A stretch of 64,000 nt of DNA from Polluticaenibacter yanchengensis (lineage in GTDB: Bacteria > Bacteroidota > Bacteroidia > Chitinophagales > Chitinophagaceae): NCBI GenBank assembly GCA_027854065.1, contig JAQGEF010000008.1:62001-126000 (forward strand), given 5' to 3'. Shown in pieces: positions 1 to 8,484 of this stretch. The stretch's first letter is position 1, and each line of letters starts with the position of its first letter. The notes beneath the pieces were generated by a model. That model did no database searches, was not told where the DNA came from, and saw nothing but the letters and a program-made list of their open reading frames with translations. Position numbers and translations under genes: made by a program.

Positions 1-2457
1 GTCCGGAAAGTTCAGGCTGTCATTGATGGAAATGCTGCCAATAGAGGATAACAGGTTGAGCCTGTTAGCTGTTCCGCTACTTTCTATATTGATGCTGTTA
101 ATATGTGTGGTGCCAATGCTGACTGTTGGAATGCCTGCATTCAGGTATAATTCTGATGTATTGGTATTGATGGACCCTTCTATGTTTGACTGATCAAGGC
201 CGGTGACCTCTTTTGTAAAAAGTTCCAGGAACGGACTGATATTCCTGGTGATGATTTCGAAGGAAAAGTCCTGGTCCTTTGCTTTATTTTTTGGGGGTGG
301 TATAAATGCAGGGTAGTAGCTGCTCAGGAAATACTGGAAGCTGTTTGGCAATGATAAAAGTTTGAATTTACCTTTTACATCTGCGGTGGCTTCATTGGTT
401 CTTAAGGATAAATGTTTTATACCGGCTGTATCAATGGTGGAGGTAAAAGTGAGGCTGTCGAAGCTTAGATTTTTAGAATCGAGTAATAAATTGGTATTGT
501 GAAAATGGGCATAACCCAGGAAATCATCAATGTTTTTACCGCTGAAGTCTATATCAAAGTTACCCGAGAACCTGATGTTTTCATTTGTAAGCCCTAATGC
601 TTTTAGGTTGGCGGTTGAAATGGTGCCATTGGCAATGTAATTTTGTTTTGCCTGATTAAAGTCTAATGTGGTTTCAATTTCACCTGCTAAATTCGGATCA
701 TTGATATTGAACAGGGATTTTAATGTACTGTTTTTGTAGAGCGCATCTGCTGTGATGTTTTTGAATGTATAACCTCCGTAAGTGCCGGACTCTACAGTAC
801 CGTTGAATTTGATGCCGCTTTTATCGGATAAACCGTCGCTGCTTAAACTTCCGCGGAATTTTAATTTACCCAATAACGGGATATCCAGTATTTGTCCTGC
901 GTTGATATCGGCATCAATGACATTGCCGTTATAGCCTGCTTTGGGGCCGTCAGCTTTGAAACTAAAATCCAGGTAAGCATATCCTGCTTTGGTATTTACA
1001 AGACCGTCCAGTAAGAAGTCATCATAAAATCCGAAAAATTTGCCTTTGAAATCTATTACACCAAGATTGCCAACCGGGCCGTTCCTTAAGCTTTTGAGTT
1101 GGGGCGCCCAGATCTCGAAGTCGCGGACATCTAGTTTTGACCCTGCGGTATTAAAGCTGATCACCGTTTTGTCGATATCCGTTAGACCTTTCATGGCCAA
1201 TTGGCCTACTACTTTGGTATTGCCGGTTTCAAGGTTGAGGTTGTCTATATTGAAATTGCTGATGGTGGCATTATTGACACTTCCTGTCAATTTTATTTGC
1301 TGGGTATTGCCTTTGAGTGCGGGTGCAAAAAAAGCAATGTCTTCCATGCTGATGGTGCTATTGTCGAGGTTAGCGGTAATTTTTACACTGTCTATAAATT
1401 CGCTCATGGCGTCCAGGTCTGTGTAACGCATGGCGAAGTAATTCGTGAGTTTGCTGTTATTCATTTCGAGGTCCAGCTTATTAAACTCCATCAGGCCCGG
1501 ATCTACTTTTAGCCTGGATTTCAGTCGTTTTATTTCTATACCGCTTCGTTCATTTGCTTTAATATCTACGTTAGCAAATAATGTATCGCCTATAAAGCTG
1601 AGGTCGTCTATTTGCCCGGTCAGGTTTGATACGATGATGTCCCTGTCATCAAATTCGTTGGGTTTGGAAGGGCGGCGACGGCGATTGTAAAATTGTAAAG
1701 TCCCGTTGCTGATATCGAGGCTTCTTACTTTTAATACCATTTTTCCGGCGGAAATCTCCATTGGCAGGGTATCGGCAAGGCGCTCCATATCGCGCATTTT
1801 CCAATAGCTAACGGAATCCGTTCGCCGCCAGTTGCCGCGCTTTTTTATTTCCCTGAATTCCGGTGATTCTACTGTTAGTTTATCAATGTCGAAAATACTC
1901 CTGCTAAAATCTATTTCATTGGCAGTCATGCGTAATTTTCCTACGCCACCTATCAGGTTTTTGCCCCGCCAGTTATCGAGTTCTTTAAAGGCAATATTCT
2001 CGAGTTCTACTTCTTTTAGCTTTAATATGATGCCTTTCTTTTTTGTATCGGATTTGCTGCCGCCGCCAAAATAATCTGCCAGGAACTGGTAGTTCCATAC
2101 ACTATCATTGTTTCTTTGAAGTTTTATATTGGCATCTTTGAGTTTGACATAGCTGATTTCTGCTGAGTCTTTAAATATGAACCAGTCTGTAATTTTTACC
2201 TGTAAGGAGCCGATGCTTGCCAGGGTGTCTTTTTGCTGGTCTTCTACATATACACCTTTCAGGTCCAGTTTATTTAACCAGCCAATATCTACTTTTTCAA
2301 TTTTAATAGTGGTGCCAAGTTCTTTGCTTAATTTGTTGGTAACCATGCCAACTATCCAGTTCTGGAAAAAAGAAGTTTGTAATAATAGCCACAGCACTAC
2401 TAAGAATAGTAGTATGCCTAAAATTGTTTTGTATGTTATTCTTAATGCTCTTTTCAA
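1..2457 (-). CDS. TamB/AsmA-like envelope protein, N-terminal 819 residues (3' end outside window)
   Basis: The frame is open from 2457 to the window edge. It reads as one N-terminal membrane segment (about residues 10-27, rich in L, V and W), then KLSKELGTTIKIEKVDIGWL and a VEDQQKDTLA stretch. That opening is typical of the Bacteroidota TamB-domain proteins, which are about 1,500 residues long, anchored in the inner membrane, cross the periplasm and are linked to outer-membrane lipid or protein transport. The rest is repetitive beta-rich sequence of the AsmA/TamB type. The diagnostic C-terminal TamB domain lies outside the window, so the name rests on the N-terminus. No ATG or GTG lies between the upstream in-frame stop and the membrane segment. 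I therefore use TTG at 2457; the first ATG, about 35 codons in, would delete the anchor. Confidence 0.8.
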   Translation of the reverse strand, partial: MKRALRITYKTILGILLFLVVLWLLLQTSFFQNWIVGMVTNKLSKELGTTIKIEKVDIGWLNKLDLKGVYVEDQQKDTLASIGSLQVKITDWFIFKDSAEISYVKLKDANIKLQRNNDSVWNYQFLADYFGGGSKSDTKKKGIILKLKEVELENIAFKELDNWRGKNLIGGVGKLRMTANEIDFSRSIFDIDKLTVESPEFREIKKRGNWRRTDSVSYWKMRDMERLADTLPMEISAGKMVLKVRSLDISNGTLQFYNRRRRPSKPNEFDDRDIIVSNLTGQIDDLSFIGDTLFANVDIKANERSGIEIKRLKSRLKVDPGLMEFNKLDLEMNNSKLTNYFAMRYTDLDAMSEFIDSVKITANLDNSTISMEDIAFFAPALKGNTQQIKLTGSVNNATISNFNIDNLNLETGNTKVVGQLAMKGLTDIDKTVISFNTAGSKLDVRDFEIWAPQLKSLRNGPVGNLGVIDFKGKFFGFYDDFLLDGLVNTKAGYAYLDFSFKADGPKAGYNGNVIDADINAGQILDIPLLGKLKFRGSLSSDGLSDKSGIKFNGTVESGTYGGYTFKNITADALYKNSTLKSLFNINDPNLAGEIETTLDFNQAKQNYIANGTISTANLKALGLTNENIRFSGNFDIDFSGKNIDDFLGYAHFHNTNLLLDSKNLSFDSLTFTSTIDTAGIKHLSLRTNEATADVKGKFKLLSLPNSFQYFLSSYYPAFIPPPKNKAKDQDFSFEIITRNISPFLELFTKEVTGLDQSNIEGSINTNTSELYLNAGIPTVSIGTTHINSINIESSGTANRLNLLSSIGSISINDSLNFPD

Positions 2458-2570
2458 GTGTTTGGCTCTATTTATGCGAAACTACAAGTAATTTTATATG
2501 TCTAAAAGTAAAATTATGAATTTAACTAATTAGGTATAAATCTCATAAGCATAAACAATACCATTTTTAA

Positions 2571-3245
2571 ATGAATTCTGTAGAATTATACTGTATCAGC
2601 GGGCTGGCGGCTAATAATACGTTGTTTTCGCGTCTTCACCTGGGGGAAAATATCCAGGTGCATCCGATCCATTTCCGGATGCCGGATACGAATGAATCAT
2701 TGAGGGATTACGCTATCTGGTTGGGACAACAGATTTCTCATGACAGGATCAGTTTGCTTGGGGTAAGTTTCGGCGGAATGCTGGTTGCGGAGCTGGCTAA
2801 GTATTTAAAGGCTGAAACTTCCGTGACGGTGGATGAAGTGATCATCATTTCTTCTGTTTTGAATGCTTCTTCTTTTCCCTGGTTTATGCATTTGGCAAAC
2901 AGGATGAAATTGTATAAAATATTGCCTTATAGAATGATCAATAAAGTGGGGGAACGTTTTGTGGGCTTTGATAAGAACTGTACAAAGGAGGAACTGGAGT
3001 TAAAGATCAATATGCTGAAATCTACGGACTGGCAAATGTTGAAGCGACAGTTGTATATGATTATGCAATGGCGGGCAACGGCGTATGAATTGAAGATCCA
3101 CCATATTCATGGCAATGCGGATAAACTTTTCCCGGTAAAACTGGTCAAACCGCAGTATATTATTAATGGGGGTAACCATTTTATGGTGTATCAGAAAGCG
3201 GCGGAAATATCGGGTATTATCAGTAAAATACTGGTGAAAACGTGA
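2571..3245 (+). CDS. alpha/beta hydrolase, small (224 aa)
   Basis: The protein has the alpha/beta hydrolase nucleophile elbow GVSFGG with the predicted catalytic Ser at residue 66. A plausible Asp (HGNAD, residue 184) and the late His (NGGNH, residue 203) complete the triad in the expected order. It lacks a signal peptide and should be cytoplasmic. The substrate cannot be read from sequence; short family members of this kind act on esters or thioesters. It is transcribed divergently from the TamB-like gene with a gap of about 110 bp, and stands alone. I see no symbol-level match. The start is the first ATG of the frame and gives a normal first beta strand (VELYCISGL). Confidence 0.82.
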   Translation: MNSVELYCISGLAANNTLFSRLHLGENIQVHPIHFRMPDTNESLRDYAIWLGQQISHDRISLLGVSFGGMLVAELAKYLKAETSVTVDEVIIISSVLNASSFPWFMHLANRMKLYKILPYRMINKVGERFVGFDKNCTKEELELKINMLKSTDWQMLKRQLYMIMQWRATAYELKIHHIHGNADKLFPVKLVKPQYIINGGNHFMVYQKAAEISGIISKILVKT

Positions 3246-3912
3246 TTTTCCGATTTAAATTAAAAATATTTTTATTGTTGGATATGATATGATTTTTTTG
3301 TGTAATTATTTGATAATTAAATGAATATGTTTTAATGTGTATTTTTGACATCATGTAAGTCTATAAATCTGGTTTTAGCTGGCTTCAAGTTTGTAATAAT
3401 TTTGATATATCAAAGTAAAACAATAAGGTTTCTCAGTAACCTTTTAAGATATTTAAGATTTTCATATGGCAAGCAATCGTTAAGGTCGTCTGTTTCTACA
3501 GAGGACTATTTTTTTGCCTTTTATTTTCATATTTGAATTTTTGATTGTACCGGGGATTATCCTTGTGGATAAAATGCCTAATAGAGTAGTTGAGGAAAGT
3601 TACTACGGCAGAGAGGCTGCGGTGGACAGCGGGCGGCCGCTAATGCGGCCGGTACGAGCCCTTGCAGGCTAACATTGCTGAGGTAAATAATGGCGAGTAC
3701 GGCACCCCGCAGTACGCCGAACGAACGTTGAAGCTGCATTTTAATGTTGAGAGCCCCAAATAAGATTGTGGAACAAATGTGCGTGTATGGGTGAACCTGA
3801 GGTATTCTTTCCACAATTTTATGAAAAATTATTTCTAATTGCGCCGAATTGTAAGTTGTTTAATATATTTGTGGCGTAATAGAACAACAATAAAAAGAAA
3901 AAGTGGTATAAA
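3246..3912. other. intergenic region without a convincing gene
   Basis: The first 340 bp are very AT-rich and hold only an unconvincing 63-codon frame. The middle carries a GC-rich repeat island (listed separately). A TATATTTG box at 3864-3871 fits the Bacteroidota -7 consensus for the small gene at 3913, but no good -33 TTTG lies at the usual distance. Confidence 0.5.
3614..3719 (+). repeat. GC-rich hairpin repeat, diverged copy
   Basis: A GC-rich island in AT-rich DNA. It shares the landmarks GGCTGCGG, ACGAGCC, TTGCAGG and a terminal ACGCCG, in that order, with the clearer copies at 23.6, 29.0 and 60.2 kb. The arms are diverged. It also contains a GCGGCCGCTAATGCGGCC palindrome and a GTACTGCGG/GGTGCCGTA pair (opposite strand) that recurs near 49.0 kb. 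A 78-codon frame across it is an artefact of the repeat. Confidence 0.55.
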
Positions 3913-4122
3913 ATGAGAATTCCATACTTTGTAGTAACAATATTATTAGCTATTTTATCTGTCATTTTAATGTTCAAAAGCTTTGATTATGGTCATGGCT
4001 GGGCTATTGCTTTAGCAATATTAAGCGTATTGTTATTTGGAATTTTAAGTGTTATTGCAGTTTCTTATGAAATTAAACAAGGTGAAGCTAAAGATGCTGC
4101 TCACCACGACGGTCATCACTAG
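3913..4122 (+). CDS. small two-helix membrane protein with His-rich tail
   Basis: The product is 69 residues long with two hydrophobic segments (about 4-22 and 31-50). They are joined by a short loop (FDYGHGW) and followed by a soluble tail ending AAHHDGHH. Codon use looks coding, and a TATATTTG promoter-like box lies about 40 bp upstream. A strong terminator follows 27 bp after the stop, so it is probably a monocistronic gene. I do not recognise a family. The His-rich end could bind metal, but this is inference. The ATG is the only sensible start. Confidence 0.65.
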   Translation: MRIPYFVVTILLAILSVILMFKSFDYGHGWAIALAILSVLLFGILSVIAVSYEIKQGEAKDAAHHDGHH

Positions 4123-4148
4123 TATTTATAAATATTAAGATATTGAAA

Positions 4149-4179
4149 CTGCCAACTTTACCCGGTTGGCAGTTTTTTT
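4149..4179 (+). terminator. Rho-independent terminator after the small membrane gene
   Basis: A perfect 8-bp stem CTGCCAAC/GTTGGCAG with an 8-nt loop, followed by seven T. It separates the 69-residue gene from the lutB operon. Confidence 0.85.
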
Positions 4180-4212
4180 ATGTATTTTCGTGAGGTATAA
4201 TTTCTTAAGCAA

Positions 4213-5634
4213 ATGGCAAAGAAAAACGACACATTGGAATATAGCAAAATAGATAGCAGGCCGGGGGAACCGGCTTTTAAGGCGAGAAGTTCTGTGAAGG
4301 CTAAGGATATTGAGCACAGAAGAAAGATCAACTTTAATATTGGCAGGTACAATGCTGTGGTGCCGGTGGGTAAAACGCAGTTCTATGATCTGGAAACTGC
4401 GAGAATGATGGCTAAAAACAAGAAGTGGGAAGCGATAGAACATTTGGACAGGTCGTTATTACAGTTTGAAGAGGAATTGGTTAAACGTGGCGGGGAAGTG
4501 ATCTGGGCACAGGACGCGGATGAGGCTTTGGCGAATATCCTGGAAATATGTAAGGCGGTGAATTGTAAAACGGTTGTAAAGAGTAAGAGCATGGTGACTG
4601 AAGAAATTCACCTGAACGCTTTTTTGGGCCAAAATGGTATAGACAGTATAGAAACGGACCTGGGCGAATATATTCAACAGTTGGATGAGGAACCTCCTTA
4701 CCATATTGTAACCCCGGCAATGCATAAAAGTAAGGAAGATGTGGCCAGGTTGTTTGCGAATAAACTGGGTACCGAACCTAATTTAAACCCATCCCAGTTA
4801 ACTCAAATAGCGCGTTATAAACTGCGCGAAAAGTATGTACAGGCAGAGGTAGGAGTGACGGGGGCTAATTTTTTGATAGCTGAAACTGGGAGTATCGCGT
4901 TGACGGAAAATGAGGGCAATGGCCGTTTGAGTGCCGGTTTTCCTAAAATCCATATTGCTATTGTGGGCATAGAAAAAGTCATCCCGAAACTGGAAGACCT
5001 GGCTTTATTCTGGCCATTGCTGAGTACTTATGGTACGGGGCAATTTGTAACGGCTTATAATTCTATTATTAGCGGGCCACGGCAAAAGAACAGCGAACCG
5101 GATGGACCGGAACGCATGATCGTGATTTTGCTGGATAATGGCAGAACGAAAATGCTTGCTGATGCTAAGACGCGTGAAGCGATGTTTTGTATCCGTTGCG
5201 GTAGTTGCTTAAATGCCTGCCCGATCTATAAAAATATTGGTGGCCATGCTTACGGTACTACTTACAGCGGGCCTATTGGTAAGGTAATAACCCCCTGGTT
5301 GCGGGGTATGCCGGATTATAAGCATTTGAGCAATTCTTCGTCATTATGTGGTAACTGTACGGAAGTATGCCCGGTGAAAATAAATATCCACGAGTTGATA
5401 TTAAATAACCGCCATGAAGCGGTGGTAAGAGGGGAGAGCAAGTTGTCTGAAAGGCTTGCATGGAAAATGTGGAAGGTGAGCAGTAACAGCCGGGCATTGA
5501 TGAACGCAGGGAACGGGAATCTGAAAAATAAAGTAGTGGGCAGTTTGTTTAAGGCCTGGAACAAGCATCATACCCCGCTGGAATTTGCGCCTAAAACATT
5601 TAATCAAATGTGGAAGGAGCAGCATAAAAATTAG
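4213..5634 (+). CDS. lutB: lactate utilization protein B-type iron-sulfur protein
   Basis: A 473-residue protein of the LutB/YkgF family: an N-terminal LUD domain followed by a ferredoxin-like region. That region has two Cys motifs, CIRCGSCLNACP from residue 326 and CGNCTEVCP from residue 379, which should ligate two 4Fe-4S clusters. In known systems LutA, LutB and LutC together oxidise L-lactate to pyruvate and pass electrons to the respiratory chain. LutA and LutC are not adjacent here. It starts a three-gene operon: the next gene begins 6 bp after its stop and encodes a membrane protein. The length is normal for the family and no key Cys is missing. Confidence 0.92.
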   Translation: MAKKNDTLEYSKIDSRPGEPAFKARSSVKAKDIEHRRKINFNIGRYNAVVPVGKTQFYDLETARMMAKNKKWEAIEHLDRSLLQFEEELVKRGGEVIWAQDADEALANILEICKAVNCKTVVKSKSMVTEEIHLNAFLGQNGIDSIETDLGEYIQQLDEEPPYHIVTPAMHKSKEDVARLFANKLGTEPNLNPSQLTQIARYKLREKYVQAEVGVTGANFLIAETGSIALTENEGNGRLSAGFPKIHIAIVGIEKVIPKLEDLALFWPLLSTYGTGQFVTAYNSIISGPRQKNSEPDGPERMIVILLDNGRTKMLADAKTREAMFCIRCGSCLNACPIYKNIGGHAYGTTYSGPIGKVITPWLRGMPDYKHLSNSSSLCGNCTEVCPVKINIHELILNNRHEAVVRGESKLSERLAWKMWKVSSNSRALMNAGNGNLKNKVVGSLFKAWNKHHTPLEFAPKTFNQMWKEQHKN

Positions 5635-5640
5635 CAGAGC

Positions 5641-6114
5641 ATGTGGCAGCGAAGTTTTTTGTATAAGGTTTATGGAAAACAAAAATGGTTGTTTATACTG
5701 TTTTTGGGCTTTGTATTGTGCCAGGCAGTGGCTTTTGTCAGTGGTGTTACTTTTTCTCCTTTTTACAACTTCGGCATGTATTCTGCGCCTATGTCTATTG
5801 ATAGCAATTACCAGGTATTGCAGTACAGATCTGCTAAGGGGCCGAATATTCAATGGTGGTTGCCGCAAAAAGATGACCAGGTATTGCTTACCCAGGAATA
5901 TTATAATGACAAGCACCTGAATGATTCTGTTTTGATACTGTCTCAAAAACTGTTTGGCAGCAGTATGGCCCCTTCAAAGTTTCTTTACGAATTACCTGAA
6001 GCTGCCTTCTGTGAAAAATACAACCGTTTAATGGACGGATGGAGTGAGGACTTTTGCCCGTTGAAAACTGAAAACTATTCCTGGAACGGTAAAATCCTTG
6101 TAAAGCATGAGTAA
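5641..6114 (+). CDS. uncharacterised membrane-anchored protein, lutB operon
   Basis: A 157-residue protein with one N-terminal hydrophobic segment (about 17-37) and a soluble remainder probably on the outside. The soluble part contains FYNFGMYSAP and two Cys late in the chain (FCEKYN and DFCPLK). I do not recognise a family. It lies 6 bp after lutB and overlaps the next gene by 8 bp (ATGAGTAA), so its translation is probably coupled to the multi-pass protein that follows. The two may form a complex, but that is inference. Confidence 0.75.
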   Translation: MWQRSFLYKVYGKQKWLFILFLGFVLCQAVAFVSGVTFSPFYNFGMYSAPMSIDSNYQVLQYRSAKGPNIQWWLPQKDDQVLLTQEYYNDKHLNDSVLILSQKLFGSSMAPSKFLYELPEAAFCEKYNRLMDGWSEDFCPLKTENYSWNGKILVKHE

Positions 6115-6949
6115 TTTACCGTTTTTTAGTATAAATGTTCAATCGAGACTGATCAACCAGGTTATTATTCTTTTCTATTGCCTGGCTGCTTACAAGTTAT
6201 TGGCGGGAATGTGGCTTTTCCAGTTGGAACCCTTCGAATTCCTGGTGAAAAAGGATGTAACCGGGTGGTGGTTTTTACAGACCGGGTTACATACCTGGTT
6301 GTTGGATAATCGTATTGGTTGTGTATTAATGGACAGCCTGTTTTACAGTTTTCCCCTTATTGTATGGTTGGTGTATAAAGGTCGGAAAAAGCAGGTTTGG
6401 GTGGTATCGCTTGCCTGGCTGGTTGTTAACTGGCTGTATGTACAGGCTTATGTGCAGTTTCCTACCAATAGCATAGAAGGGCATATTGCCTGGTTGTTTT
6501 TACCCTTATTATTTGCGTTTGCTAATCATTCAGAGCGTTTTTACTATGTAATGCACGCTTTACGATATTATTTTTTGTTCTTTTTTGCTACCGCTGCTAT
6601 CTGGAAAATCCGCCAGGGTGGGTTGTTTAATACAGAGCAGATGAGTGCTGTTCTTTTGGCGCAACATAAAGCATTCCTGGTGGCCTGGCCGCAACATTGG
6701 TTTACGGCGTTCATTTATTTCCTTGTACAGCATCAATGGTTAAGCTACGGCTTATACCTGGTAGCTACCTTACTGGAACTGGTTTTCCTGGCAGGTTTTT
6801 TTACTGAAAAGTACGACAGGATTTTGTTTGGTTTGTTCGTGCTGTTTTTGATTTTTGACTTTATTATTATGCGGATCCCGTATTTTGAGGTATTGCCGCT
6901 AGCTGTTATCTTGCTGTTCAGTAAATATCAATTGCAGGAGCAGCATTAG
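6107..6949 (+). CDS. multi-pass membrane protein, possibly HTTM-like
   Basis: A 280-residue, very hydrophobic protein with about seven to eight membrane segments spread over its whole length. Conserved-looking polar spots include EGHIAW, NHSERFYY and AAIWKIRQGG. The layout recalls HTTM (gamma-carboxylase-like) or DoxX-like integral membrane proteins of Bacteroidota, but I cannot confirm a family by eye. The start overlaps the preceding gene by 8 bp. It ends convergently with the MarR-type gene, and an inverted repeat covers its stop codon. Confidence 0.75.
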   Translation: MSNLPFFSINVQSRLINQVIILFYCLAAYKLLAGMWLFQLEPFEFLVKKDVTGWWFLQTGLHTWLLDNRIGCVLMDSLFYSFPLIVWLVYKGRKKQVWVVSLAWLVVNWLYVQAYVQFPTNSIEGHIAWLFLPLLFAFANHSERFYYVMHALRYYFLFFFATAAIWKIRQGGLFNTEQMSAVLLAQHKAFLVAWPQHWFTAFIYFLVQHQWLSYGLYLVATLLELVFLAGFFTEKYDRILFGLFVLFLIFDFIIMRIPYFEVLPLAVILLFSKYQLQEQH

Positions 6950-6963
6950 CCGGTCCTGCAATT
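6930..6963. terminator. hairpin between convergent genes
   Basis: A perfect 10-bp inverted repeat AATTGCAGGA/TCCTGCAATT with a 14-nt loop. It overlaps the stop codon of the membrane gene and lies just before the end of the convergent regulator gene. No T run follows, so it may terminate weakly or protect the 3' end. Confidence 0.5.
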
Positions 6964-6968
6964 AATGT

Positions 6969-7415
6969 TCAGGCGCTTTTATGCGCATGTTGCAACATGT
7001 TGTTGGTCAAACTTTCTATGCTGTCTTTAAATTCCATTACTTCTTCAAAAGGCGTATCCAATGTCTCAAATACTGCTTGGGGAATGCACATTGCTTTTTC
7101 TTTTAGCGCTTTTCCTTCTTCGGTTAACGCAATAATTACCACTCTTTCATCCTCTGTACTCCTTGTCCTGGTAATAATATTTTTACCTTCCAGTCTTTTT
7201 AAAAGTGGTGTAATAGTGCCGTTATCAAGTTTCAGTTTTTCACCCAGGGTATTTACCGTTATCTTATCAGTTTCCCATAATACCAACAGCACAATGTATT
7301 GTGTGTAAGTGATATCCATCGCATCCAGCAATGGCCGGTAAGCATTCATCAATTCTCTGTAAAATACATATACCGAGAAGCATAGCTGGTCTTTCAGGCT
7401 TAAATTAGCTGGCAT
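6969..7415 (-). CDS. MarR-family regulator, OhrR type
   Basis: A 148-residue winged-helix protein. It matches OhrR well: N-terminal DQLCFSVY with Cys12 at the place of the peroxide-sensing Cys, then YTQYIVLLVLWE, the recognition-helix region LDNGTITPLLKRLE and the wing DERVVIIALTEEG. OhrR repressors are inactivated by organic hydroperoxides and normally control the ohr peroxidase gene. No ohr gene is visible nearby. A second Cys (AMCIP) near residue 109 might allow a two-Cys mechanism. The gene has its own well-formed promoter 20 bp upstream, which it may repress. Confidence 0.88.
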   Translation of the reverse strand: MPANLSLKDQLCFSVYVFYRELMNAYRPLLDAMDITYTQYIVLLVLWETDKITVNTLGEKLKLDNGTITPLLKRLEGKNIITRTRSTEDERVVIIALTEEGKALKEKAMCIPQAVFETLDTPFEEVMEFKDSIESLTNNMLQHAHKSA

Positions 7416-7435
7416 AAGTTAATAATTAATAGTTG

Positions 7436-7466
7436 CAAATATATGACAAAATATAGTTTCGCCAAA
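7436..7466 (-). promoter_or_regulatory. Bacteroidota-type promoter for the OhrR-like gene
   Basis: On the minus strand, TTTG (7466-7463), a 19-nt spacer, then TATATTTG (7443-7436). This matches the -33/-7 consensus TTTG-N19-TAnnTTTG. The start codon is at 7415, which leaves a leader of about 15 nt. Confidence 0.75.
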
Positions 7467-7470
7467 TATA

Positions 7471-7500
7471 AAAAAGCACAGTTTTAAACTGTGCTTTTTT
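7471..7500. terminator. bidirectional-looking terminator hairpin
   Basis: The inverted repeat GCACAG/CTGTGC, extended by TTT/AAA, has five A before it and six T after it. It lies only a few bases upstream of the OhrR-type promoter and insulates it from the other side. Confidence 0.6.
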
Positions 7501-7926
7501 ATAGAGTTAAGGAAAGGTTAAAAATTTTAGTTAAGGACTTTTATTTTAGAGAAAGAAACATGATGAATTAAGGAAAACTATCTGATTATTTTGTGTGATT
7601 GCTTTTGTAATACAAATATATATTGCAAAATTAAATTTTACACAATATATAATGTTAATTAAAAGTTAATGAAAAATTATTTTGTTTTAAGTAATTGAAT
7701 TTTAATATTTTATTTGGGGCTATGACCTTTGTCAATTCTATATGATATTAGTTCGGGCTTCTGCGGGCTCGCTGCGCTCGGTACTCGTTCCTCGTACCAG
7801 GCCCTTCGTATCCCGCAGCCCTTGTACATTTGAGTATCTATTTGACTGACTGTGCATAATGATCACAACAATATATGAATCGATTCTCCGGATTGATGTG
7901 AATAAGGATACAGCTTTACTTTTTCT
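7501..7926. other. AT-rich intergenic region containing one repeat island
   Basis: I see no gene here. The first 240 bp are extremely AT-rich with short inverted motifs (for example TTGTAATACAA near 7605). The GC-rich repeat island at 7754-7821 is listed separately. Confidence 0.5.
7754..7821 (-). repeat. GC-rich hairpin repeat, short form
   Basis: On the minus strand it begins GGGCTGCGGGATACG, continues through ACGAGGAACGAG and TACCGAGCGCAGCGAGCC, and ends near GCCCG. It has the outer arms of the family found at 23.6, 29.0, 52.0 and 60.2 kb, but lacks the inner GTGTATTTTTTGCAGG stem. Confidence 0.65.
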
Positions 7927-8484
7927 TTAGTCCGCGTTATTTATCCGTTCTATTTTATAAAGGATGCATGTTTTCAACCGGGAATCATTTACTAATAAAG
8001 GATGTTCAAATTCATATTCTTTTGTCATGCCTATTTTTGTCATGATATGTTCGGACTTTATGTTGATTTTAGGGGCAATGGAATAAATTTTATCCATCTT
8101 TAAATCATTAAAAGCAAAATCAAGGCATCTTTTAGCGCCTTCTGTTGCAAATCCCCGGTTCCATTCGCTGCTTTTTATTCTCCAGCCAATGTCAACACAT
8201 GGTGTAAAAGCGGCACTATATGTTTGTTCAGAAAGTCCTATGAATCCAATAAACTGATTGTCAGTAAGTTTATCTACAGCAAAATAGCAAAACCCTTTAT
8301 TTGCCAACTGGCTTTTCATTCTTTCTATAAATGCTATCGTCTGCTCTTTAGTGGAAACACCGGGGAAGAATGCCATTACTTCTTTGTCTGAATTTATCCG
8401 GAACATTTCGTCAATATCAGTCAATTCCCAGTTTCTGAATCCCAGTCGTTCAGAAGTGAACAGGTATCTATCATCACTTTTCAT
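7927..8484 (-). CDS. GNAT-family N-acetyltransferase, RimJ/RimL type
   Basis: A 185-residue protein with the layout of the RimJ/RimL-like GNAT subfamily: an N-terminal SERLGFRNWELTDIDEMF, the motif-A acetyl-CoA binding region (WNRGFATEGAKRCLDFAF, about residues 107-124) and the late NIKSEHIMTKIGM block. Members transfer an acetyl group from acetyl-CoA to protein N-termini or small molecules; the substrate here is unknown. It is a single gene with intergenic DNA on both sides. Confidence 0.88.
   Translation of the reverse strand: MKSDDRYLFTSERLGFRNWELTDIDEMFRINSDKEVMAFFPGVSTKEQTIAFIERMKSQLANKGFCYFAVDKLTDNQFIGFIGLSEQTYSAAFTPCVDIGWRIKSSEWNRGFATEGAKRCLDFAFNDLKMDKIYSIAPKINIKSEHIMTKIGMTKEYEFEHPLLVNDSRLKTCILYKIERINNAD

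Noticed and set aside
3345..3536. 63-codon frame on the plus strand
   Set aside because: It lies in very AT-rich DNA, has no promoter or family likeness, and its composition is that of intergenic sequence.
3578..3814. 78-codon frame on the minus strand
   Set aside because: It is the reverse reading of a GC-rich repeat island.
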